Positions 9,208-18,780 are shown, numbered from the stretch's first letter. The stretch: 64,000 nucleotides of DNA from Niabella beijingensis (GCF_020034665.1 NZ_JAIQDI010000002.1:868001-932000), one strand, 5' to 3'. Numbers and translations: made by a program. Notes: a model not told the origin generated them from the letters alone.

Positions 9208-10386
9208 TTACGCTTTCTCCAGTGCCTGTTCAATATCATAAATAATATCGTCCACATGCTCAAGTCCTACTGAGATCCTTATTAATCCCGGGGTAATGCC
9301 CACGGCCAGCTGATCTTCCGGGGGAACCTTGGAATGCGTGGTGCTGGCGGGATGCGAGGCAATGCTCCGGGCATCTCCCAGATTCGGTGTCAGCGACAGT
9401 ATTTCAAGCGCGTCCATGAATTTGCGTCCGCTTTCCAGTCCTCCGCTCAGTTCAAAACAAACAATGCCACCGCCGGCCGTCATCTGTTTTTTGGCGATCT
9501 CATATTGCGGATGTGAAGGCAGGAAAGGGTATTTGACCCATTTCAGTTTGGGATGGTTCTCAAAATGGCTGGCAACAGCCAGTGCATTTTCACAATGCCG
9601 CTGAATGCGCACTTCAAGGGTTTCCAGGCTTTTGGAAAGTACCCAGGCATTAAAGGGCGACAGCGCCGGCCCCATATTGCGACAGAAAAGGTAAATATCC
9701 TGGATGAGCTCTTTTTTGCCTACTACCACACCTCCAAGTACGCGTCCCTGGCCATCCAGCCATTTGGTGGCGGAATGGATCACGAGGTCGGCTCCAAAGT
9801 CGACCGGGGTCTGCAATACGGGGGTGGCAAAACAGTTATCCACGCTGTAAATGATGCCGTGCCTGCGTGCCAGTTGGCCCACGGCTTCCAGGTCTATCAG
9901 CTCCAGCTGGGGATTGGTAGGTGTTTCGAGATAGATCATCTTTGTATTCGGACGTATAGCGGCTTCCCAGGCTGCTATATCGTTGGCCGGAACAAGTGTG
10001 TATTCGATGCCAAAACGCGACAGGAATTTTGTAACAACGGTATTGGTACCGCCAAACATCGAGCGGCAGCAAAGCAGGTGATCTCCCGATTTCAGCAAGG
10101 CAAAAAACGACATCGACACGGCCGCCATACCACTTGCTACGGCAAACCCCGCTTCTGCTTTTTCCAGCAATGCCATCTTGCCGGCAAACTCATCCACATT
10201 GGGATTACTGTAGCGGCTATAGATATTGGCATCGGTTTCGTCGGCAAAGGCCGCCCGCATATCTTCTGCTGTGTTAAAAGCAAAGCTGCTGGTAAGGTAC
10301 AGTGGTGCGGAATGTTCCATTTGCTGACTGCGCTCCATTTGTGCGCGTACCGCCAGGGTGGACGGATGTAATTTTCTGTTGCTCAT
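9208..10386 (-). CDS. metZ: O-succinylhomoserine sulfhydrylase (Cys/Met PLP enzyme)
   Basis: 392 residues of the Cys/Met metabolism PLP family. The PLP lysine lies in HSATKWLDGQGRVLGG, and the phrase DGQGR favours O-succinylhomoserine sulfhydrylase (MetZ) over cystathionine gamma-synthase. Other family motifs: YSRYSNPNV near residue 56, SGMAA, and LETPTNP. The reaction makes homocysteine from O-succinylhomoserine and sulfide, in the cytoplasm, upstream of methionine and of the SAM synthase encoded about 4 kb away. Cystathionine gamma-synthase or O-acetylhomoserine sulfhydrylase activity cannot be excluded by sequence alone. Promoter at 10456-10463. Confidence 0.85.
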   Translation of the reverse strand: MSNRKLHPSTLAVRAQMERSQQMEHSAPLYLTSSFAFNTAEDMRAAFADETDANIYSRYSNPNVDEFAGKMALLEKAEAGFAVASGMAAVSMSFFALLKSGDHLLCCRSMFGGTNTVVTKFLSRFGIEYTLVPANDIAAWEAAIRPNTKMIYLETPTNPQLELIDLEAVGQLARRHGIIYSVDNCFATPVLQTPVDFGADLVIHSATKWLDGQGRVLGGVVVGKKELIQDIYLFCRNMGPALSPFNAWVLSKSLETLEVRIQRHCENALAVASHFENHPKLKWVKYPFLPSHPQYEIAKKQMTAGGGIVCFELSGGLESGRKFMDALEILSLTPNLGDARSIASHPASTTHSKVPPEDQLAVGITPGLIRISVGLEHVDDIIYDIEQALEKA

Positions 10387-10455
10387 GAATCGGATTCTAA
10401 AATATAAAGCCTGTTGCTCCCTGCCCGGTCAGAAGGGGAGGTGTGAACGGGATTG

Positions 10456-10463
10456 CAAAACTA
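10456..10463 (-). promoter_or_regulatory. -7 promoter element of metZ
   Basis: On the minus strand TAGTTTTG matches TAnnTTTG and lies about 70 bases upstream of the metZ ATG. No clear TTTG partner was found. The short leader carries a possible CTCCC/GGGAG hairpin but nothing resembling a known SAM riboswitch. Confidence 0.45.
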
Positions 10464-10478
10464 AGAAATGTAAAAAAA

Positions 10479-10904
10479 TTATGCGTTGTGAATGATCACT
10501 TTTGTATGAATGGCTGCACCGGCCCTGGTAAGGGTTATTGCAACGGAACAGTATTTATTCATGGAGATTTCAACTGCCCGCTGCGCCTTGCCTTCATCCA
10601 CATTACCGGTTATTTCAAACACCAGCTCAATATCCTTCCACAACGAAGGCTCCACACCTGCTTCTCTTTCACCGGTTACGGTTACCGTATAGTTTTTGAT
10701 CTCCTGGCGCTGCTTCTTCAGTATACTGATCACATCAATGCTTGCACAGCCGGCCAGGGCATTTAGCAAAACCTGCATGGGGCGCGCACCGTACTCGGTT
10801 CCGCCCATTTCAGGATTGGAGTCCAGCTTAATAACAGTTCCATTCTCATTAACGGTATCAAAACCATAATCGCCCTTCACTCTTTTTAATACAACTTTCG
10901 CCAT
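10479..10904 (-). CDS. OsmC family peroxiredoxin-like protein
   Basis: 141 residues, typical for the family. The two redox cysteines expected for OsmC/Ohr are visible at C53 (NALAGCASIDV) and C119 (MNKYCSVAI), together with the family's N-terminal GGTEYGARPMQVLL. Family knowledge: thiol-dependent reduction of organic hydroperoxides in the cytoplasm; several OsmC-like proteins have untested roles, so the precise substrate is open. It precedes metZ on the same strand with a 92-base gap that carries a separate metZ promoter. Confidence 0.88.
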   Translation of the reverse strand: MAKVVLKRVKGDYGFDTVNENGTVIKLDSNPEMGGTEYGARPMQVLLNALAGCASIDVISILKKQRQEIKNYTVTVTGEREAGVEPSLWKDIELVFEITGNVDEGKAQRAVEISMNKYCSVAITLTRAGAAIHTKVIIHNA

Positions 10905-10989
10905 GTTCTCTCTGTTTAAGCGGCAAAATTATCCGAAATTTACCAGCTGACCTAATTCTGAAAGGGCATGCTTACGAATGTTTGATTGT

Positions 10990-11104
10990 TTTGAGGGAAT
11001 GGTGAAAAGTGAATAGTGAAAAGGTTTCTGCTGACGGCTGAATGCTCAAATCTCAATTCTCAAGATGAAATCGCGTGAAAAGTTGCCTGCTGATGGCTGA
11101 CAGC
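10990..11104. repeat. Low-complexity intergenic repeat, copy 2
   Basis: Contains GTGAAAAGTGAATAGTGAAA, GCTGACGGCTGAATGCTCAA and TCTCAATTCTCAAG, then GATGGCTGACAGCTCAG running up to the panC stop. Same word order as 9100-9207, with about 70-80% similarity judged by eye. Confidence 0.6.
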
Positions 11105-11956
11105 TCAGTTCAGCGGCATATTATCGATCAGTCGTACTTCCCCGAGATAGGCAGCAATTAATCCGGATACAGGCGTTTGCCCGTCCCACCGGGTGCATTC
11201 TTTAAGCGTATCTGTTTCAGCGATCGTAACATAGTCGGTCCTGAAACCCGCATGTGCCAGGCGTTCCGCAGCCTGTTGCAACAATCCGGTGAGGTCACCC
11301 GGCACCAGATGTTCTTTAAGATGCAACAGGGTATGATAAATGGCGGGGGCCGCTTGCAGTTGCTCCGGCGTTAACCGGGCATTGCGGCTGCTCATTGCCA
11401 GTCCGCTGGCCTCCCGGAGGGTAGGCACCTGGTGCATCCGGATATGACGGAAGTCGGGAGTTGTTGCGATCAGGTGTGCAATAACGCTGCATTGCTGCAG
11501 GTCCTTTTGTCCGAAAAAAACCTGATCCGGACGGACGCAATCAAACAAACGGCTGACCACATCCGCCACTCCCTGGAAATGCCCGGGGCGGTACCGGCCT
11601 TCCAGGATGAATTCCAGTTCTCCAAGATCATAAGGGGAACCCTGTCCCGTCCCTTCGGGATAGATCTCCTCCACCTCCGGGTAAAAGACCACATCACATC
11701 CCTGGTGCTCCAGCAGCTCCAGGTCTTTTTCAATGGTGCGGGGATATTTTTCGAGGTCTTTTTTATCATTAAACTGTGTGGGATTGACAAAGATGCTGCA
11801 GACCGTGAGGTCTGAATGCCGGCGTGCTGCCTGCAGCAGCTGGAGGTGTCCCTGGTGCAAAGCACCCATGGTGGGCACAAAGCCAACCTGCTGATTTTTC
11901 TGGTGATAACCGGCAATAAACTCCTGAATATCACGCTTCTTTTTAAACAATATCAT
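11105..11956 (-). CDS. panC: Pantothenate synthetase
   Basis: 283 residues, full length. The HIGH-like ATP motif is at residues 34-37 in PTMGALHQGH, followed by SIFVNPTQF and YPRTIEKDLELL; the downstream VFFGQKDLQQ and LAMSSRNARL motifs of PanC are also present. It joins pantoate and beta-alanine using ATP to make vitamin B5 for CoA synthesis. It is divergent from a glycogen-synthase-like gene, 84 bases apart. On the minus strand, CTATTTTG (11961-11968), one mismatch from a -7 element, lies 4 bases before the ATG, so the mRNA may be leaderless. Confidence 0.95.
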   Translation of the reverse strand: MILFKKKRDIQEFIAGYHQKNQQVGFVPTMGALHQGHLQLLQAARRHSDLTVCSIFVNPTQFNDKKDLEKYPRTIEKDLELLEHQGCDVVFYPEVEEIYPEGTGQGSPYDLGELEFILEGRYRPGHFQGVADVVSRLFDCVRPDQVFFGQKDLQQCSVIAHLIATTPDFRHIRMHQVPTLREASGLAMSSRNARLTPEQLQAAPAIYHTLLHLKEHLVPGDLTGLLQQAAERLAHAGFRTDYVTIAETDTLKECTRWDGQTPVSGLIAAYLGEVRLIDNMPLN

Positions 11957-12010
11957 AGTGCAAAATAGAATATTCGCACCAATTTATAGGCCTGTTTCCG
12001 CATAATAATG

Positions 12011-12018
12011 TACCTTTG
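12011..12018 (+). promoter_or_regulatory. -7 promoter element of the glycogen-synthase-like gene
   Basis: TACCTTTG followed by CACCC, a typical Bacteroidota -7 context, 22 bases before the ATG at 12041. No clear -33 TTTG at 19-21 bases. Confidence 0.55.
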
Positions 12019-12040
12019 CACCCTTTAAAGTTTGTAAAAC

Positions 12041-12853
12041 ATGTCAACAAAGAAAAGAATTTTATTTATAGCCAATGAAATGTCACCCTATCTTGAATTG
12101 ACAGAATTCTCTGAAACAGTTAACAAACTTGCGATAAAGGCCAACGATAATTCTTTTGAAGTCCGTTGCATCATGCCCCGTTTTGGCAGTATTAATGAAC
12201 GCCGGCACCGTCTGCATGAAGTGGTACGGCTTTCCGGTATCAATGTTACTGTGGATAATGATGATATGCCTTTGCAGATAAAGGTGGCATCGCTTCCCAG
12301 TGCACGTTTACAGGTATATTTTCTGGAAAACGAAGAATTATTCAAACGGAAAACGCTTTTCCATGATGAAAACGACCAGTGGTTTGAGGACAATGACCTG
12401 AGGACGGTGTTTTATTGTAAAGGTGCCCTGGAAACCGTAAAGAAATTCGGCTGGTCGCCTGATATCATTCATTGCAGCGGCTGGATGACCGGGCTGATCC
12501 CGGCCTATCTGAAGACCGTTTATAAAAAAGAACCTGTTTTTGCCCACAGCAAAATCGTGTATACAATAGGGGAGACCACTTTTAAAGAAAAGCTGGGCAA
12601 AGGCTTTATACAAAAGGCGCTCATCCACCCGTCACTGAAGGAAAAGGACCTGGAGGTTTACAAGGACGGCACCAATACAGCACTCATGAGAGGCGGAGCC
12701 ACATTTTCGGATGCCATCACTTTCGGCTCTCCGGATGTGGACAAAAAGCTGGTGACGGAATTCTCGAAAGTGCGGGGTAAAAAGACCTTATTGTTCAAGG
12801 AAGATTCTGATTTAACAGAGTATTTACAACTCTATCACGATCTTGCGAGCTAA
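12041..12853 (+). CDS. Half-length glycogen-synthase-like protein (GT5 N-terminal domain)
   Basis: 270 residues, about half of a normal GlgA (about 480). It matches the N-terminal Rossmann half of GT5 starch/glycogen synthases: KRILFIANEMSPY at the start, and DIIHCSGWMTGLIPAYLK near residue 145 in place of the usual DIIHxHDW motif. The C-terminal GT-B half is absent, and the ADP-glucose-binding KTGGL motif expected after the first strand is replaced by LELTEFSE, so catalysis as a glycogen synthase is doubtful. Its stop overlaps the next start (TAATG), showing tight coupling with the DUF4270 lipoprotein. A regulatory or binding role is possible but untested. Confidence 0.75.
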   Translation: MSTKKRILFIANEMSPYLELTEFSETVNKLAIKANDNSFEVRCIMPRFGSINERRHRLHEVVRLSGINVTVDNDDMPLQIKVASLPSARLQVYFLENEELFKRKTLFHDENDQWFEDNDLRTVFYCKGALETVKKFGWSPDIIHCSGWMTGLIPAYLKTVYKKEPVFAHSKIVYTIGETTFKEKLGKGFIQKALIHPSLKEKDLEVYKDGTNTALMRGGATFSDAITFGSPDVDKKLVTEFSKVRGKKTLLFKEDSDLTEYLQLYHDLAS

Positions 12854-14445
12854 TGAATCTATCACGCTTATTAAATTCAATATTTTTTGTGAAAAAAAGG
12901 CATTTTCTTGCATGCTGTTTTCTGGTCCTGGCCATCGGATTTATTGTTTCCTGCAGTAAGATCAACATGGCTACAGAATTGGGGCAGGGGCTGATCCCCG
13001 AAGTGGACAATATCCATACATTTGATACCACGCTTGAAGTGCATGCGTACAACGGTATGTTCACAGCAGCAAACGACAGTTTCCGCTCCGGCTTTACCTA
13101 CCCGCAGCTGCTGGGTGTGATCAATAGTGATCCTATTTTCGGAAAGACCAATGCCAGGCTTTATTTTCAGGTGAGCCCTGGAACGAAGACCCCCTTTAAG
13201 AATGTGCCATCAAAACTGACACTGGATTCTGTGGTGCTGGTGATCAACCATGCCTTTAACTACGGGGACACCCTCACGGCCCAGACCATCAATGTTTCAG
13301 AGATCGAACAATCGAACGACTTTAAAGGAGATACATCTTACCTGCTTTCAAAAAATCTTACCACGACGGGGCTGCTGGGGTCTAAAACCCTGGTTCCGCG
13401 TACGTTGAGCGACTCGATATCCGTGATTGATTTTCAGAACGGAACACCGGATACCCTGAAAGTGGCCCACCAGCTGCGGATCAGGCTGGATGCGGCTTTT
13501 GGACAGCGTCTGATGGAATACGACTCTACAGGGGCCAATGACGGGTATTCGACTGATTCGGTATTCCGCACCCGGTTCAAAGGTTTTGCACTGGAATCGG
13601 CCGGCGCCGGTAACGGGTTGCTGGGACTTACATTGAACAATGCACAGCTGCAGGTCTATTATCGCTACGAGAACAAGACCACTGCCGGCGATATCGACAC
13701 TTCCACCAGCATTTTTAATTTTGTTTCGCAGACGACCGTGGGAAATGCGAATGCCAGTGCAAACAATATTGTAAGAGATTACAACGGCACTGAAATCCAA
13801 ACTACAAGCGGGGATGAAACAGAGGATGCATTCGTTTACATTGATAATACCCCCGGAACCTTTGCTACCTTAAAGATACCGGGGCTGGCCACCTTCCCCC
13901 GGTCCGTTATTCATTTAGCGGAATTGCAGATGGAATCGGTTTATGATGTATCCGACTCCATGTTTGGTGCTCCGCGTAACGTATTCCTGGATGTGATGGA
14001 CACCGCCACCAAGCAGTTTAAAATGGTTCCCTATGTATTCGGGATCACTTATTCCGGAGGGTATGCGATCACCAACTTCCCCAGTTTTTATAGTGTGAAC
14101 AATGCAAATACCGACCAGACCTATTACTTTAAAAAGGATCCGTCCCAGAATATCGTTCGCCAATGGCGTTTTAACCTTACCAGCTATGTACAAAGCCTGG
14201 AAAATATCGGGTGGGATGGCAAGACGGTAAACAAAGTGGTGCCTTTATACAACTTCAGGTTGTATGCTCCGGCAGGAGTATGGCTTCCGCTGGGCGACCG
14301 GGATGCTATAACCGGAACCAGTCTGTTCCGTGTTCCGCAGTCGAGCACCTTTTTCGGACTGGCAGGCGTAGGCCGGGCCAGGATCGCAGGAGGGAATAAT
14401 TCTTCTCAAAAGATGAAACTGCGGATTGTTTACTCAAAGCCCTGA
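12853..14445 (+). CDS. DUF4270 family lipoprotein
   Basis: 530 residues. Residues 14-37 form a signal peptide ending in a lipobox with Cys (FIVSCSKINM), so it is a predicted lipoprotein. The following TELGQGLIPEVDNI matches the start of the DUF4270 family; the rest is beta-rich. It overlaps the preceding gene by one base and is translationally coupled to it. The pair glycogen-synthase-like plus DUF4270 appears to be a common Bacteroidota arrangement (from memory, not checked here). Function unknown; surface location is inferred from the lipobox. Confidence 0.82.
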   Translation: MNLSRLLNSIFFVKKRHFLACCFLVLAIGFIVSCSKINMATELGQGLIPEVDNIHTFDTTLEVHAYNGMFTAANDSFRSGFTYPQLLGVINSDPIFGKTNARLYFQVSPGTKTPFKNVPSKLTLDSVVLVINHAFNYGDTLTAQTINVSEIEQSNDFKGDTSYLLSKNLTTTGLLGSKTLVPRTLSDSISVIDFQNGTPDTLKVAHQLRIRLDAAFGQRLMEYDSTGANDGYSTDSVFRTRFKGFALESAGAGNGLLGLTLNNAQLQVYYRYENKTTAGDIDTSTSIFNFVSQTTVGNANASANNIVRDYNGTEIQTTSGDETEDAFVYIDNTPGTFATLKIPGLATFPRSVIHLAELQMESVYDVSDSMFGAPRNVFLDVMDTATKQFKMVPYVFGITYSGGYAITNFPSFYSVNNANTDQTYYFKKDPSQNIVRQWRFNLTSYVQSLENIGWDGKTVNKVVPLYNFRLYAPAGVWLPLGDRDAITGTSLFRVPQSSTFFGLAGVGRARIAGGNNSSQKMKLRIVYSKP

Positions 14446-14475
14446 TCGGCAGTTTATATTTTATTTAAATACGAA

Positions 14476-14496
14476 CGGGTGCTATATTTGCACCCG
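14476..14496 (+). promoter_or_regulatory. metK promoter embedded in an inverted repeat
   Basis: TATATTTG (14483-14490) matches the -7 element and sits in the loop and arm of a perfect 7-bp inverted repeat CGGGTGC/GCACCCG (14476-14482 and 14490-14496). It lies 42 bases before metK. It could be an operator, a 5' hairpin, or a weak terminator of the preceding gene (tail TAAATTTT). Confidence 0.5.
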
Positions 14497-14532
14497 TAAA
14501 TTTTAATTATTTCTTAATAACCCAAATCGTTT

Positions 14533-15786
14533 ATGCCTTATTTATTTACTTCTGAAAGTGTTTCTGAGGGACACCCGGATAAAGTAGCAGACCAGATTTC
14601 TGATGCACTCATTGATAATTTTCTCGCATTTGATCCGCAGTCGAAGGTAGCCTGTGAAACCCTTGTAACAACAGGACAGGTGGTTCTGGCGGGAGAAGTA
14701 AAATCCAAAGCATACCTGGATGTACAGGAGATCGCCCGTGGGGTAGTGAGCAAGATCGGGTATACCAAGAGTGAATACATGTTTGAAGCCCGCTCCTGTG
14801 GCGTGTTATCCGCCATTCATGAACAATCCTCCGATATTAACCAGGGAGTGGAACGTAAAAAAAAGGAAGACCAGGGAGCCGGAGATCAGGGGATGATGTT
14901 TGGGTATGCTACCAATGAGACCGCCAATTACATGCCGCTGGCGCTGGACCTGGCGCATACATTGCTGATCGAACTGGCGGCCCTCCGTCGCGAGAATAAA
15001 AAGGTACAGTATCTGCGTCCGGACTCTAAAAGCCAGGTAACACTGGAATACGATGATAACAACAAACCCGTTCGTATTGATGCGATCGTTATTTCCACCC
15101 AGCATGATGATTTTGATACAGAAGCGAAGATGCAGGCCCGGATCGCAAAGGATATGAAAGAGATCCTGATCCCCCGTGTGATCAAGAAATACCCCCAGTA
15201 CAAGCACCTGTTTAATAATAAGATCAAATATCATATCAATCCCACCGGTAATTTTGTGATCGGTGGTCCGCATGGAGATACCGGTCTTACCGGGCGTAAG
15301 ATCATCGTGGATACCTATGGCGGTAAAGGTGCGCATGGCGGGGGCGCATTCAGCGGAAAGGACCCCAGCAAGGTAGACCGCTCGGCAGCATATGCCACCC
15401 GTCATATCGCAAAAAACCTGGTAGCAGCCGGATTGTGTGATGAGGTACTGGTTCAGGTTTCCTATGCTATCGGTGTGGCCCAGCCCACCAGCATCAATGT
15501 GAATACCTATGGCACAGCAAAAGTGGATCTTACCGATGGTCAGATCAGCCAGGCCGTGGAAAAGCTTTTTGACATGCGGCCTTATTTTATCGAGCAGCGC
15601 TTAAAGCTGAGAAATCCCATCTACAGCGAAACAGCCGCCTACGGGCATATGGGAAGAGAGAACCAGGTGGTGGAAAAAGTTTTTGTTGCCCCGGACGGGA
15701 AGAAAGTGACCAAAAAAGTGGAGCTTTTTACCTGGGAAAAACTGGACTATGTACCCAAAGTAAAAAAAGCCTTTGGCCTGAAATAA
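14533..15786 (+). CDS. metK: S-adenosylmethionine synthase
   Basis: 417 residues, a typical length. Motifs present: [15 protein letters not shown] (residues 11-25, ATP site His14), [32 protein letters not shown] and [19 protein letters not shown]. It makes SAM from methionine and ATP in the cytoplasm, supplying methylation and the radical-SAM enzyme RimO encoded later in this window. It is preceded by a promoter in an inverted repeat and followed by a strong terminator, so it is probably monocistronic. Confidence 0.98.
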   Translation: MPYLFTSESVSEGHPDKVADQISDALIDNFLAFDPQSKVACETLVTTGQVVLAGEVKSKAYLDVQEIARGVVSKIGYTKSEYMFEARSCGVLSAIHEQSSDINQGVERKKKEDQGAGDQGMMFGYATNETANYMPLALDLAHTLLIELAALRRENKKVQYLRPDSKSQVTLEYDDNNKPVRIDAIVISTQHDDFDTEAKMQARIAKDMKEILIPRVIKKYPQYKHLFNNKIKYHINPTGNFVIGGPHGDTGLTGRKIIVDTYGGKGAHGGGAFSGKDPSKVDRSAAYATRHIAKNLVAAGLCDEVLVQVSYAIGVAQPTSINVNTYGTAKVDLTDGQISQAVEKLFDMRPYFIEQRLKLRNPIYSETAAYGHMGRENQVVEKVFVAPDGKKVTKKVELFTWEKLDYVPKVKKAFGLK

Positions 15787-15798
15787 AGCAGGAACAAT

Positions 15799-15841
15799 GC
15801 ATTAAAAAAGCTGTCTGTATACCAGGCAGCTTTTTTAATGC
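15799..15841 (+). terminator. metK terminator
   Basis: A 15-base stem (GCATTAAAAAAGCTG and its complement CAGCTTTTTTAATGC) starts 13 bases after the metK stop codon, with U-rich descending arm. Confidence 0.9.
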
Positions 15842-15995
15842 CTGCCCTTCCGGAACACCCTGTTTTTCACCTGCAGATCATTGAACATTTGAGGTGTTGC
15901 GCATCCGTTTTTTTATACACGTATCAACCCGGAAAATAGTGGAAAACTCTCCTAAAAAACAGGGGTCAGGAGTCGTAAATACGGAGGGGAAAAGT

Positions 15996-16003
15996 TAAAT
16001 TTG
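15996..16003 (+). promoter_or_regulatory. -7 promoter element of gyrA
   Basis: TAAATTTG followed by CATATAG, 46 bases before the gyrA ATG. No clear TTTG partner. Confidence 0.4.
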
Positions 16004-16049
16004 CATATAGTGCATTTTGCATTATTCAGAATGATTTAGAATCTATTAG

Positions 16050-18674
16050 ATGGAAGAAAATTTAGACCCGCAAGCGACACAGGACAGCAACCGCATTATC
16101 CCCGTAAATATCGAAGAGCAAATGAAAACGGCCTATATCGATTATTCGATGTCGGTGATCGTGGGCCGTGCCTTACCGGATGTAAGAGATGGTTTGAAGC
16201 CGGTACACCGGCGCATCCTGTACGCAATGAATGAGCTGAACCTGAGATCCAACCGGCCTCACAGAAAATCGGCATTGGTGGTGGGGGAAGTACTGGGTAA
16301 GTACCACCCGCATGGTGACAGTTCCGTGTATGATGCAATGGTGCGTATGGCACAGGAATGGAGCATGCGCTATACAATGGTAAACGGACAGGGTAACTTT
16401 GGTACACAGGATGGTGATGGTCCGGCGGCGATGCGTTATACCGAGGTAAAACTGGAAAGCATTGCCGAGCACATGCTGGATGATATTGAAAAGGAAACGG
16501 TCGACTTTCAGCCCAACTATGATGACTCCAGGGAGGAGCCTGTTGTGCTGCCTACGCGGATCCCGCAATTGCTGGTAAACGGCTCCAGCGGTATTGCCGT
16601 TGGGATGGCCACTAACGTGATGCCGCACAATCTTTCCGAGGTGATTGATGGCTGTATTGCTTATATCGAAAACAGGGAAATTACCATTGATGAACTGATG
16701 CAGCATGTAAAGGCTCCGGATTTTCCGACCGGCGGCATCATCTATGGCATGGAAGGGATTAAAGCAGGGATGCATACCGGCCGGGGAAGGGTGGTACTGC
16801 GGGGAAAAGTACGTGTAGATACCAAGCCCAGCGGCCGTGAACAACTGGTGATCTCAGAAGTTCCGTATCAGGTAAACCGTGATGCGCTTACCAGTCGCAT
16901 TGGTGACCTGGTGAACAATAAGATCATCGACGGTATTGCTCATGTGAACAATGAATCCAATAAAAAAGAAGGGACCCGGATCGTTGTTGATCTGAAGCGG
17001 GATGCGATCGCCAATGTGGTGATCAACCAACTGTATAAAAATACCGACCTGCAAACTTCCTACGGTATCAATAACGTAGCTATTGCGCACGGCCGGCCAA
17101 AGATCCTGAACCTGAAAGACCTGATCAGTGAGTTTGTGGCCTTCCGTCATGAAGTGGTGGTACGGCGTACCAAATTTGAGCTGAAGGAGGCCGAAAAACG
17201 GGCACATATCTTACAGGGGTACCTGATCGCGCTGGACCACCTGGATGAAGTGATCCGCCTGATCCGGAATTCACCCACACCGGAAGTGGCCAAGGACAAC
17301 CTGATCAACGCGGGTTGGGGTATCGACGAGATCCAGGCCAAGGCCATACTGGAACTGCGTTTGCAGCGGCTTACAGGAATGGAACGGGAGAAGATCAAAG
17401 AGGAATACGATGAGCTGATGAAGCTGATCACACATCTGAAGGATATACTCGCAAACGAACCGCTCCGTTACAGTATTATCACTACCGAACTGCTTGAAAT
17501 AAAAGAAAAGTATGGGGATGCCCGTAAAACGGAGATCACCTATCTGAACGACGAGGTGTCTATAAAAGACCTTATAAAGGAAGAAGATGTGGTTATCACG
17601 ATCTCGCATCTGGGATATATCAAACGGACTCCTGTAGATGAGTTCCGGGCACAGCGCCGGGGCGGAAGAGGCGTAATGGGCGGAAAGACCCGGGATGAGG
17701 ACTTTATCGAGCACCTGTTTGTAGCATCCACGCATCATACCCTGCTGTTCTTTACGGAGAAGGGAAGGTGCTACTGGCTGAATGTATATGAGATCCCCGA
17801 AGGAGAAAAAACAGGGAAAGGGCGTGCGATCCAGAACCTGATGCAGTTGCCTCCGGATGACAAGATCCGGGCGATCATAGATGTAAAGGACCTCAAGAAC
17901 GAGGAATTTATAAATGCGCATAATATTGTTCTGTGTACACAGAAAGGGATCATTAAGAAAACGGCGCTTGAAGATTTCAGCCGTCCGCGCCAGACCGGTG
18001 TAAATGCCATTACCATCAATGAAGGAGATCGCCTGCTGGAGGCCCGTCTCACCAACGGAAAGTCGGAGATCATGATGGCTGTAAAAAGCGGTCGTGCCAT
18101 CCGTTTTTCGGAAGAGAAAGTGCGTGCTACCGGGCGGGGTGCTATCGGTGTGGCCGGTATTGAAGTAGATGATGAAAACGACGAAGTGGTGGGAATGATC
18201 TGCCTGGAGGCGGAAAACCCCAAATCGGTACTGGTAGTAAGCGAAAACGGTTATGGAAAACGTACCAAGGTGGATGAATACCGCTTTACCAATCGCGGCG
18301 GCAAGGGGGTTAAAACCATTAATGTAACAGAGAAGACAGGATCGCTGGTAGGCTTGCTGGATGTGGATGAGACACAGGATCTGCTGATCACCTGTAAAAG
18401 CGGTATTACCATCCGGATGCGGGTACGCGATATCAGCGAGCTGGGAAGGGCTACCCAGGGGGTTAAACTGATCCGTCTGGAGGAAGACGACCAGATCGCG
18501 GCCATCAGTCAGGTGGATGAGCAGGAAATTACGGAAGGAAATGACGAGGAGGGAGACCCTGCTGCTGAAGCGAACGGTGAGCAGATCGCGGAAAAAGATG
18601 TAACTTCAGGGGACGATTTGCCTGCACCACCGGAGGAAGAAAAAAATAATGGGGAAGCGCCATCAGAAAATTAA
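16050..18674 (+). CDS. gyrA: DNA gyrase subunit A
   Basis: 874 residues. The catalytic tyrosine is Y130 (PAAMRYTE). The quinolone-resistance region reads HPHGDSSVYD, with Ser91 and Asp95 at the positions of E. coli Ser83 and Asp87, so the usual resistance substitutions are absent. The C-terminal beta-pinwheel starts with a GyrA box (QRRGGRG, about residue 533), which favours gyrase over topoisomerase IV. The last 50 residues are strongly acidic. The subunit cuts and rejoins DNA to introduce negative supercoils together with GyrB, which is not in the window. The following gene is probably separate. Confidence 0.97.
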   Translation: MEENLDPQATQDSNRIIPVNIEEQMKTAYIDYSMSVIVGRALPDVRDGLKPVHRRILYAMNELNLRSNRPHRKSALVVGEVLGKYHPHGDSSVYDAMVRMAQEWSMRYTMVNGQGNFGTQDGDGPAAMRYTEVKLESIAEHMLDDIEKETVDFQPNYDDSREEPVVLPTRIPQLLVNGSSGIAVGMATNVMPHNLSEVIDGCIAYIENREITIDELMQHVKAPDFPTGGIIYGMEGIKAGMHTGRGRVVLRGKVRVDTKPSGREQLVISEVPYQVNRDALTSRIGDLVNNKIIDGIAHVNNESNKKEGTRIVVDLKRDAIANVVINQLYKNTDLQTSYGINNVAIAHGRPKILNLKDLISEFVAFRHEVVVRRTKFELKEAEKRAHILQGYLIALDHLDEVIRLIRNSPTPEVAKDNLINAGWGIDEIQAKAILELRLQRLTGMEREKIKEEYDELMKLITHLKDILANEPLRYSIITTELLEIKEKYGDARKTEITYLNDEVSIKDLIKEEDVVITISHLGYIKRTPVDEFRAQRRGGRGVMGGKTRDEDFIEHLFVASTHHTLLFFTEKGRCYWLNVYEIPEGEKTGKGRAIQNLMQLPPDDKIRAIIDVKDLKNEEFINAHNIVLCTQKGIIKKTALEDFSRPRQTGVNAITINEGDRLLEARLTNGKSEIMMAVKSGRAIRFSEEKVRATGRGAIGVAGIEVDDENDEVVGMICLEAENPKSVLVVSENGYGKRTKVDEYRFTNRGGKGVKTINVTEKTGSLVGLLDVDETQDLLITCKSGITIRMRVRDISELGRATQGVKLIRLEEDDQIAAISQVDEQEITEGNDEEGDPAAEANGEQIAEKDVTSGDDLPAPPEEEKNNGEAPSEN

Positions 18675-18780
18675 TGGTGCCGCGTTATCATTTCGGAACG
18701 AAAATTGCCGTGTTTATTGTTTACAAAGAACGGTAGCATTTTTAACCATTCAGAACCTCAAAAAAAACTTAAAAAAGAAT

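Noticed and set aside
10387..10478. SAM riboswitch upstream of metZ (and of metK at 14446-14532)
   Set aside because: The leaders are short and no conserved SAM-I, SAM-II or SAM/SAH core could be matched.
14806..15405. A 199-codon open frame antisense to metK
   Set aside because: Shadow frame of a strongly conserved gene.
18649..18780. Upstream extension of the TPR protein gene into gyrA
   Set aside because: The extension overlaps the gyrA end, lacks coding character and would bury a clear signal peptide that starts at 18781.
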